A stretch of 6,245 nucleotides of DNA from contig JAAZHB010000116.1 in NCBI GenBank assembly GCA_012510935.1, forward strand, positions 1 through 6,245. The letters are read 5' to 3'. This document shows positions 1 through 5,683 of this stretch, piece after piece. Origin of the DNA: Clostridiales bacterium. Its GTDB lineage: Bacteria; Bacillota_A; Clostridia; Peptostreptococcales; Anaerovoracaceae. Each line of letters begins with the position of its first letter. Positions within the stretch are counted from its first letter, which is position 1. The translations under genes were made by a program, and so were the position numbers. Under the pieces are notes generated by a model, which worked only from the letters and a program-made list of their open reading frames with translations, made no database searches and had not been told where the DNA came from.

Positions 1-547
1 CAAGCATGAAATTAATTACAGCTCTCTCAAGTCTAGCACCTAGCCCCTTGTACACAGTAAATCTAGCTCCGGCAATCTTGCCAGCTCTTTCAAAATCAAG
101 AATATCTAAAGACTCTCCAATATCCCAATGAGCCTTGATTTCAAAATCAAACGCTCTTGGATCTCCAACCTTGCGAAGTTCAACATTGTCTCCATCATCT
201 TTGCCAAGCGGAACATCCTTGTATGGAGTGTTAGGAATTCCAAGAAGACAATCTTTAAGTGAATTTGAAACCTCTGAAACCTGCTCATCTAGTTCCTTAA
301 TTCTGTTGCTAAGTTCCTTTAGTCTCGAGAAAACCTCTGTAGTATCTAAGCCCTCTTTCTTCAGCTTAGGAATCTCTTTATTAGCAGAATTCTGCTTTGC
401 TTTAAGCGCCTCAACTTCTGCTAGAAGCTCTCTTCTTTTAACATCAAGATCTCTTGCTTCCTCAATGCCGAAGTCTCCTTTGCCTCTTCTTTCAACAGCC
501 GCCTTGACGCCCTCATAGTCCTCTCTTACTCTCTTAATATCTAACAT
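1..547 (-). CDS. serS: Seryl-tRNA synthetase, N-terminal 182 codons (cut by window edge)
   Basis: Cytoplasmic class II aminoacyl-tRNA synthetase that activates serine with ATP and loads it onto tRNA-Ser. Only the N-terminal part is visible; the frame is open to the window edge and the catalytic motifs 1-3 lie outside. The start MLDIKRVRED is typical of the family. Residues about 28-100 are rich in Lys, Glu and Leu and form the antiparallel coiled-coil arm that grips the long variable arm of tRNA-Ser. The conserved linker follows: IPNTPYKDVPLGKDDGDNVE (104-123), then GDPRAFDFEIKAH (128-140) and the stretch GKIAGARF (156-163) up to LERAVINFML (173-182), which enters the catalytic core. The ATG is preceded by AGAGGG with 7 bases of spacing. 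It starts 24 bases after the glutamine synthetase stop, so the two are probably co-transcribed. No frameshift is seen. Identification is very secure. Confidence 0.97.
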   Translation of the reverse strand, partial: MLDIKRVREDYEGVKAAVERRGKGDFGIEEARDLDVKRRELLAEVEALKAKQNSANKEIPKLKKEGLDTTEVFSRLKELSNRIKELDEQVSEVSNSLKDCLLGIPNTPYKDVPLGKDDGDNVELRKVGDPRAFDFEIKAHWDIGESLDILDFERAGKIAGARFTVYKGLGARLERAVINFML

Positions 548-554
548 TATATCG

Positions 555-560
555 CCCTCT
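555..560 (-). promoter_or_regulatory. Ribosome binding site of serS
   Basis: On the minus strand AGAGGG lies 7 bases before the serS ATG (545-547). It sits inside the 24-base gap after glutamine synthetase and supports this start. Confidence 0.7.
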
Positions 561-571
561 TCCCATTTTTA

Positions 572-2485
572 TTACAAAATGTTTCTTCTATATTTTCTAT
601 AAGCTTTATGCAGTTTTTCAATCATTTCCTCAATTTCAACTTCATACTTTGATGCTGCATCGTAATCACCCTTATCAAGAGCAAGTCTAGCTTCCATCAA
701 AATCGAAGGTCCATTGATTGAGTCTTTAGCTAGTTCAAATCGTATGTTCTGAACTTCTCCCCAATTTACGATATCGTAGTCTGTTGCATCTTCGCCATGA
801 AGCTTGCCAAATCTTCTAACAAGATCCATTGAGTTTGGTATTAGTCTATCATGGAACTCTGTAATCCACTTGTTAATCATCTGCGCTTTATATGACTTCA
901 GGATTAATCGTGTAGAGTCCTCGCCCTGACAAATAATGTCTAGCCTGTCAGCATATGTCTCAAAAGCATTGAAGTTCTCCCATACAGTCGCTGGAGCTTT
1001 GCCAAAAAGCTTCTCCCTTTCATCTTTCGAATATTCAGTATATACATTTTTCTCTGAACGATATTCCCTATCTGTTGCCAAATAGAAATCATCTTCACCA
1101 TACTTCTTTGAAATTGATTTCTCAAGCTCTGTTGGAGTTTTCTTTGCTTGGAGTACCGCTCTGATACCATCGAGCATAAGCATGTATCCTACACCAATTA
1201 CTAGATAAGTATTTGAATGTGGGTTTGGCGACCTTAGCTCAAATCTTGTCGACAAAGGATTCTTCATGTCTCGAATTAGACCTAATAAAACTGTTCTATT
1301 ACGAGATGGTGTCTGGTGATCCCTTCCTAGTGATGTTACTATGCACACTGGCGCTTCATAACCTGGCTTTAATCTCTGATGTGCGTCATGAGTCTGGCAA
1401 ACAAACGGATTGAGAATCTCGTAATTTCTAAGCATTCCCATCAATCCACCATATCCAACGGGGCTCATAAATTGATTCTCTCTATCTGCAGGCTCGAATA
1501 GGTTAACTCTCTTGCCGTTCTTCAGCTTAGCAGATATACCAAAATGAGTATGCTCGCCGCTTCCGGCAACGCCAAAGACTGGTTTTGCTAGGAAAGTTAC
1601 TTCGAGGTTATTCATTCTAAATACATCTCTTACAATATGTTTAATCTGTGCTTCGTTATCTGCTGCCTGAACCGGGCTACTATACTTCCAATCAATCTCA
1701 AGTTGCTCCATAATGTGGTCGTATCTGCCGCTATTGCCCATTTTGGCCCTAACTCCGCCGACTTCCTTATGCCCCATCTCAACATTGAACCCATACTTAT
1801 CAAGAATTTCAATTGTTTGTTCAAGCGCTGTAGCAACTGGGCCAATAACTCTCTTCCAATATTGCTCCTTAAGTTCCTGCGATGTGTATAGCTGGTCTCT
1901 ATCCGCCCTGTCATCTGGCGTTTTAACCCAGAACTCAAGCTCTGTAGCATTGGTTAGCACAATTTCTTCAATTTCATCAACGCTGTTTACGCCATCTAAG
2001 TATTCAAAAACATATGGGTTCTCTTCGAGTTCCTTCATTAGGCCTCTTCTGAATCTTTTGGCAGCTCTTCTTAGGAAAATCCTAGAGCCTACCATATTAT
2101 CTGCATTATGCCTTAAAAATGATGGTATTCTAAGAGTTCCTGTTGGAAGTCCTGTATAGAAATCTATGTTGTCAAAATTATATTCAACGTACCAATTCAC
2201 ATCGACATCTGGCAAAATATCAACTCTCGCATTTGAAAGTTCTGCGATACAAGGTAGCGCTACAGACGAGCCATCAGTTTGAACTCCGTTCCAGAGGATT
2301 TTCTCCGCATCCTCAAGAAAAGCGTTTACCGGAATTTTCTCATCTGTCTGATGGTTACCGAGGTCTGTACCCGTTAAAGACACAAACTTTACCTCAGGAT
2401 GAGCTTTAAGTGCCGCCTTGACTGCATCTACATCGTGCTCATTCGGACCTAAAGTAAATAACATTTTATTAAGATCAAACTCCAT
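572..2485 (-). CDS. glnA: Glutamine synthetase, large 637-residue form
   Basis: Cytoplasmic enzyme that makes glutamine from glutamate, ammonia and ATP. The beta-grasp domain shows DGSS at 71-74. By my manual alignment to the Salmonella enzyme, metal ligands are kept: E182 and E184 in TELEFW, E241 in GHKEV, E263 in EQLEIDW, H312 in GSGEHTH and E416 in RFELRSPNP. Substrate-binding residues R371 (RLKPGYEAP), R397 (SRNR) and R418 are also present. EKNVY at 478-482 resembles the segment around the adenylylated tyrosine of type I enzymes. Length exceeds the 440-470 residues of type I and is below the roughly 700 of type III. Extra material lies between DGSS and ELE, between E241 and E263, and in a C-terminal extension from about residue 510 that ends in charged helices. 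The ATG at 2485 is chosen because AAGGAG lies 6 bases before it; an in-frame GTG at 2506 lacks such a site. The symbol is by function; the subclass is uncertain. Confidence 0.94.
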   Translation of the reverse strand: MEFDLNKMLFTLGPNEHDVDAVKAALKAHPEVKFVSLTGTDLGNHQTDEKIPVNAFLEDAEKILWNGVQTDGSSVALPCIAELSNARVDILPDVDVNWYVEYNFDNIDFYTGLPTGTLRIPSFLRHNADNMVGSRIFLRRAAKRFRRGLMKELEENPYVFEYLDGVNSVDEIEEIVLTNATELEFWVKTPDDRADRDQLYTSQELKEQYWKRVIGPVATALEQTIEILDKYGFNVEMGHKEVGGVRAKMGNSGRYDHIMEQLEIDWKYSSPVQAADNEAQIKHIVRDVFRMNNLEVTFLAKPVFGVAGSGEHTHFGISAKLKNGKRVNLFEPADRENQFMSPVGYGGLMGMLRNYEILNPFVCQTHDAHQRLKPGYEAPVCIVTSLGRDHQTPSRNRTVLLGLIRDMKNPLSTRFELRSPNPHSNTYLVIGVGYMLMLDGIRAVLQAKKTPTELEKSISKKYGEDDFYLATDREYRSEKNVYTEYSKDEREKLFGKAPATVWENFNAFETYADRLDIICQGEDSTRLILKSYKAQMINKWITEFHDRLIPNSMDLVRRFGKLHGEDATDYDIVNWGEVQNIRFELAKDSINGPSILMEARLALDKGDYDAASKYEVEIEEMIEKLHKAYRKYRRNIL

Positions 2486-2491
2486 TGTTTT

Positions 2492-2497
2492 CTCCTT
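2492..2497 (-). promoter_or_regulatory. Ribosome binding site deciding the glutamine synthetase start
   Basis: AAGGAG on the minus strand lies 6 bases before the ATG at 2485. An upstream in-frame GTG at 2506 would add seven residues (MRKKEKT) and place this site inside the coding region, so the ATG is the better start. Confidence 0.8.
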
Positions 2498-2512
2498 TTT
2501 TCTCACTTAACT

Positions 2513-2538
2513 ATATTAACATGAAGTTCATGCTTCAT
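2513..2538 (-). promoter_or_regulatory. Possible extended -10 element with adjacent inverted repeat before glutamine synthetase
   Basis: The 65-base gap between the UPF0182 stop and the glutamine synthetase start holds TGTTAATAT on the minus strand, which fits an extended -10 (TG-N-TAATAT, hexamer at 2513-2518). Transcription would start near 2506, giving a leader of about 20 bases. Just upstream, 2521-2538 reads ATGAAG, six bases, CTTCAT, a perfect 6-base inverted repeat; a nested palindrome (CATGAA, G, TTCATG) covers 2520-2532. No good -35 hexamer is seen. The repeat sits where a repressor or activator could bind, but it is short and could be chance. It is not a terminator, since no T-run follows. 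Confidence 0.3.
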
Positions 2539-2550
2539 CTTTTGATTCTT

Positions 2551-5514
2551 TTAGGCAAGTTGATTCAAATATCCTTCGAGCTCATTCATATACTCGCCAT
2601 ACTTCGTCCAATCACCAGATTTTATAGCGGATTGTGCGTTATTATATGCTTCTTGCGCCTTTGAAATAAGTTCGCTTGTCGAAGTCGTCCCAGTGCCACT
2701 ACTTGATGATGAGCTATCTGTCATTCCATAATCGCCATAGCTCCCGCCAAAAATGCTTTCAAGAGCTTCAGATAAAGTCGGTTTGTATGCTATCTGATCT
2801 CCGTATGCTACGATTACTCTCTTCACCTCAGGAATAGCACTATTAGATGCTTCAAGATAAACTGGCTCAACATACAAGAAAGATGTACCAATTGGAATTA
2901 CGAAAAGATCTCCACGACTATAGGTTGAACCAGAAGAATCCCAAAGAGAGAACTCCTTCGAGATCTCCGTATTCTGATCGATTTGTGCCTCGATCTGCAT
3001 TGGTCCATATACAGTCTTACTCTTAGGCATTGTGTATACCACAATCTCCCCATAATGGTCTCCATCATTTCGTGCCATCATCAGCGCTGTCATATTCATC
3101 TTTGACTTAGGAGTAAAAGGTACCATGTTTATGAACTCAGCTGAATCAGAATCTGGAAGCTTAAATGTATAGTAGCTTGGCTCCATCTCTACTTCCTTTG
3201 TCCCATATATCTGATGTGCTATATCCCAAAGGTCTTCCTTCTGATAGAAAACCTTAGTATCAGTCATATGATACTTTCCATAAACCCCTGCTTGAATCTT
3301 AAACAACGAATTAGGGTATCTGATATGTTCTTTAAGTCCTTCCGGCATCTTGTCAAACGACTTGAAGAGTGAAGGATATATCTTCTGATATGTCAAAGCA
3401 ATAGGATCTTCGTCATCTACCACATAATAATCAACCGTTCCTTCATATGCATCAACTACTACTTTAATTGAATTTCTAATGTAGTTTGTTGTACCTTCCT
3501 TCTCTGAATATGGTTCAGAATAAGGGTAGTATGAGCTTGTTGTATAAGCATCAACAATCCAATACTGCTTGCCATCAACAACAGTCAAATAAGGATCATC
3601 CTCATATGAAAGGTATGGCATTATTGTCTTAACTCTATCTATTACATTTCTGTTATAAATAATCTTTGAGTCACTTGTAATATTCCCAGAAACTAGAATC
3701 TGAATATCGCCCTCTTTTACTGCATAAAGAAGTCTTGTAAAGAAGTTAAGCTTTATTCCGTTCTTACCCTCATATGTCGTGTATTGGTTTGAGCTTCCGT
3801 CAGGATAATCAAACTCTTTCTCCTTTGTATTTACGATGACATATTCATTAGTTAGCTCGCCAAAATAAATCTCTGGTCTTGTAATTTGAATTGCATCGAT
3901 TGCCGACTCTGGAGGAATGTTACCTACTATTACATCAGGTTGTCCACTTGTAGTTACATCCTTAACCTGTGATACAACCGAACCATAACCATGAGTATAC
4001 TTTAGGTGCATGTTAAGCCATGTGTCACTAACTTTCTCTTCATCAATCTCTCTAGGAGACAAATAAGTTTGATATTTGCCATCTTCTCCATTATATCTGT
4101 CAATATCAACATCATTAAAATGATAGTATTGTCTGATACTCTGTGTCTGATTGTAGAACTGTTGAACCGGCTCATAATCATTTATTCTAATGTTACTTAA
4201 AGTCTGGCTATTCTCGTCAAGCACCTCGCTTGTAAGTGAATTGTCCGCTGCATATTCTTCAAGTTTAATATTATCAAGACCATAAGCATGCCTTGTGTAT
4301 TCAATATTATTTTCTAGATACTTTGTCTCTTTATTAATCTCATCCGGACTTACGAGAAGACTTTGCACTGCAATTGAACCAACCGCTCCAAGAACAAGAA
4401 CTGCAGCCATTACAACTGGAACTCTAAGAAGCTTCTTCAGCTCCCCCTTCTTGATATGCATTCCAATTGTAATTACACCAACTACAGCTAGCACCATTAT
4501 TGCTCTATAAACCCACAGCGTAAAGTGAACATCTGTGTACCCAGCGCCATAAACAGTACCCGTATGTGAATGTAATAAATTGAACTGCTTTAAGAAAAAA
4601 TCAACGCCAAGCATAATATAGAAAATTACGCCAAGCAAAGTGAGTTTGCCCGAGGCGATAGCTAGAAGCTTATCTAAGTTGCTCGAGTTAAAATCGAAAG
4701 TTCTCTTTGGCTTATGTTGCCTTGCTTTATTCTGAGCAGAGAACTGCTTGCCATTAAACATTTTCTCAAAAGGTGTGCCTGCGAAAGGATTTGCTTCTTG
4801 CGAATTGCTTGCTTCTTGCGCTTCTTCTTGTTCCTCGTAATCGTCTTGAGTTTCTCTAAACCCTTCACCTTTTGGATTGCCATAAGGGTCATCTGACTCA
4901 CGCTCAAATACATCCGGAGTTCTAACCGAAAGCAGAATTGAATAGTAAACCAGTGTCACAACCACCATTCCAACGACAGCAATTAGTGCAATATCGTTGA
5001 TTTGAGTCAGGTATTCAAGCTTAAAAATATAGAAAGAAATATCTATATTAAACAGCGGATCCTTGAGATCAAAAGATGTGGAATTCAAATACTTTAATGC
5101 ATCAAACCATGTTGATGAAGTTGCGATAACACTTACAATTAGTCCAAAGAGAACCGATAGAACCCATGATATCTTATTTAGATTCTTTGCATCTGATGTC
5201 TCATGCGACTCAATTTTCTTGTAATATCCTTCCTTAAGAGTCCTCAAATAGAATCTCATTAGAAGGCTCACAACAATTAGCATTGGAGTTCCAATCTTAA
5301 GCATCGTTAAGAACTTTTTCCAAAAAACTGCTGTATATCCAAGATCCTTAAACCATAGCCAATCTGAAATAACTCCAACGGTCGCGCCAAAAAGTGCCAC
5401 TACAACAGCAATTACAAGAACGATTGCCCCCGTTCTCTTCTTACTCTTGCGCTTTTTTGCTGTTTTATCAAACTTTATCGCTTCATTTTCTTGTTTAGTT
5501 TTACGCTTAAACAT
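2551..5514 (-). CDS. UPF0182 family membrane protein, 987 residues
   Basis: Member of UPF0182 (COG1615), large membrane proteins of unknown function known from actinobacteria, cyanobacteria and clostridia. I predict seven membrane helices at about residues 28-50, 70-90, 114-133, 174-197, 288-307, 331-351 and 364-387. Basic loops (KKRKSKKR, RTLKEGYYKK, KKGELKKLLR) put the N-terminus inside and residues 390-987 outside. Family signatures include WFKDLGYTAVFW (54-65), SSTWFDALKY (133-142), LKYTHGYGSVVSQV (504-517), RPEIYFGE (546-553), VDAYTTSSYYPYSEP (654-668), HIRYPNSLF (730-738) and RGDLFVIPIG (867-876). A Ser/Thr-rich linker (about 933-947) leads to a helical C-terminus containing GDWTKYG (967-973). 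The cytoplasmic loop at about 201-278 is unusually long and acidic. The start has AAGGAG 5 bases before the ATG. Family assignment is secure; the role is not known, and an envelope function is only inferred from topology. Confidence 0.95.
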   Translation of the reverse strand: MFKRKTKQENEAIKFDKTAKKRKSKKRTGAIVLVIAVVVALFGATVGVISDWLWFKDLGYTAVFWKKFLTMLKIGTPMLIVVSLLMRFYLRTLKEGYYKKIESHETSDAKNLNKISWVLSVLFGLIVSVIATSSTWFDALKYLNSTSFDLKDPLFNIDISFYIFKLEYLTQINDIALIAVVGMVVVTLVYYSILLSVRTPDVFERESDDPYGNPKGEGFRETQDDYEEQEEAQEASNSQEANPFAGTPFEKMFNGKQFSAQNKARQHKPKRTFDFNSSNLDKLLAIASGKLTLLGVIFYIMLGVDFFLKQFNLLHSHTGTVYGAGYTDVHFTLWVYRAIMVLAVVGVITIGMHIKKGELKKLLRVPVVMAAVLVLGAVGSIAVQSLLVSPDEINKETKYLENNIEYTRHAYGLDNIKLEEYAADNSLTSEVLDENSQTLSNIRINDYEPVQQFYNQTQSIRQYYHFNDVDIDRYNGEDGKYQTYLSPREIDEEKVSDTWLNMHLKYTHGYGSVVSQVKDVTTSGQPDVIVGNIPPESAIDAIQITRPEIYFGELTNEYVIVNTKEKEFDYPDGSSNQYTTYEGKNGIKLNFFTRLLYAVKEGDIQILVSGNITSDSKIIYNRNVIDRVKTIMPYLSYEDDPYLTVVDGKQYWIVDAYTTSSYYPYSEPYSEKEGTTNYIRNSIKVVVDAYEGTVDYYVVDDEDPIALTYQKIYPSLFKSFDKMPEGLKEHIRYPNSLFKIQAGVYGKYHMTDTKVFYQKEDLWDIAHQIYGTKEVEMEPSYYTFKLPDSDSAEFINMVPFTPKSKMNMTALMMARNDGDHYGEIVVYTMPKSKTVYGPMQIEAQIDQNTEISKEFSLWDSSGSTYSRGDLFVIPIGTSFLYVEPVYLEASNSAIPEVKRVIVAYGDQIAYKPTLSEALESIFGGSYGDYGMTDSSSSSSGTGTTSTSELISKAQEAYNNAQSAIKSGDWTKYGEYMNELEGYLNQLA
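4791..4820 (-). repeat. Two 12-base direct repeats in the acidic loop of the UPF0182 gene
   Basis: The 12-mer that reads TTGCTTCTTGCG on the plus strand occurs at 4791-4802 and again at 4809-4820, an 18-base period, so the frame is kept. On the coding strand it encodes the repeated QEA of the low-complexity stretch EEAQEASNSQEAN. It is a plausible slippage site that would change loop length in steps of six residues. Confidence 0.6.
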
Positions 5515-5519
5515 TGGGG

Positions 5520-5525
5520 CTCCTT
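5520..5525 (-). promoter_or_regulatory. Ribosome binding site of the UPF0182 gene
   Basis: AAGGAG on the minus strand lies 5 bases before the ATG at 5512-5514 and fixes this start. It directly follows two in-frame TAA codons (5527-5529 and 5524-5526) and overlaps the last base of the second by one. Confidence 0.8.
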
Positions 5526-5526
5526 A

Positions 5527-5592
5527 TTAGTCAATCATCCACGAACAAATACACACAATTTTAGTACTATGCGGGTTCTGTCTTCTCCGCAT
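5527..5592 (-). CDS. Possible 21-codon leader reading frame upstream of the UPF0182 gene
   Basis: An ATG at 5590-5592 opens a 21-codon frame (beginning MRRRQNPHST, ending SWMID) that stops with TAA just before the UPF0182 ribosome binding site and shares its frame. The only ribosome-site-like sequence, AGAGG, is about 12 bases upstream, which is further than usual. The ATG itself forms the 5' arm of a 6-base-pair hairpin. No known leader peptide is recognised. A frame of this length easily arises by chance, so this is a candidate only. Confidence 0.2.
   Translation of the reverse strand: MRRRQNPHSTKIVCICSWMID
5569..5592 (-). other. Hairpin in the leader of the UPF0182 gene
   Basis: On the minus strand ATGCGG (5592-5587) and CCGCAT (5574-5569) are perfectly complementary around a 12-base loop. 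A transcript starting near 5603 would carry this stem at its 5' end. It does not match a riboswitch or T-box motif that I know. Confidence 0.4.
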
Positions 5593-5594
5593 TC

Positions 5595-5612
5595 AATAGA
5601 GAAACCTCTATT
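5595..5612 (-). other. Perfect 7-base inverted repeat overlapping the putative promoter
   Basis: AATAGAG and CTCTATT are separated by the four bases GTTT on the minus strand. The repeat overlaps the last three bases of the TATAAT at 5610-5615 and runs over the expected transcription start, a position typical of a repressor operator. In a read-through transcript it would instead form a small stem-loop. Confidence 0.4.
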
Positions 5613-5615
5613 ATA
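5610..5615 (-). promoter_or_regulatory. Putative -10 box of the UPF0182 promoter
   Basis: A perfect TATAAT lies on the minus strand directly after the terminator of the upstream gene, placing the transcription start near 5603 and giving a leader of about 90 bases. The hexamers 15-18 bases upstream fall inside the terminator stem (for example GCTGCC) and are poor matches to TTGACA. The promoter is therefore supported by the -10 and its position only. Confidence 0.4.
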
Positions 5616-5616
5616 T

Positions 5617-5664
5617 AAAAGAACTCACAGTCGGCAGCATCGAAGCTACCGCTGCAAGTTCTTT
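5617..5664 (-). terminator. Rho-independent terminator of the upstream membrane protein gene
   Basis: Starting 19 bases after the TAG stop at 5684, the minus-strand RNA folds into a long hairpin. It has an 8-base-pair outer stem (AAAGAACT with AGTTCTTT), an inner CAG/CTG stem, and a 6-base-pair apical stem (GGTAGC with GCTGCC) closing the loop TTCGAT, with small internal mismatches between them. The 3' arm ends in TTCTTTT. One apical pair is G-U on this strand but would be a C-A mismatch on the other, which supports minus-strand use. Confidence 0.75.
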
Positions 5665-5683
5665 AAACTATCACTAAATATTT

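Noticed and set aside
135..518. Plus-strand open frame of 127 codons rich in Ser and Leu
   Set aside because: It is the antisense shadow of seryl-tRNA synthetase; it has no family match or ribosome site, and the minus strand encodes an unmistakable SerRS.
1700..1770. Apparent loss of a glutamate metal ligand in glutamine synthetase, because the motif after HKEV does not read as the usual GQ-x-E
   Set aside because: Realignment shows an insertion of about 15 residues; the ligand reappears as E263 in EQLEIDW, so the site is intact.
1713..2159. Plus-strand open frame of 148 codons
   Set aside because: It lies fully inside the glutamine synthetase gene on the opposite strand and resembles no protein; its Ser/Leu bias is typical of antisense reading.
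2486..2506. GTG at 2506 as an alternative glutamine synthetase start
   Set aside because: The strong AAGGAG lies inside the added seven codons and is well spaced for the ATG at 2485.
2520..2538. Terminator between the UPF0182 gene and glutamine synthetase
   Set aside because: The inverted repeat is only 6 base pairs, is not GC-rich and has no following T-run.
5617..5664. tRNA gene, T-box or known riboswitch in the long hairpin
   Set aside because: It is a single extended stem without cloverleaf or T-box sequence, and it sits right after a stop codon with a T-run, which fits a terminator.
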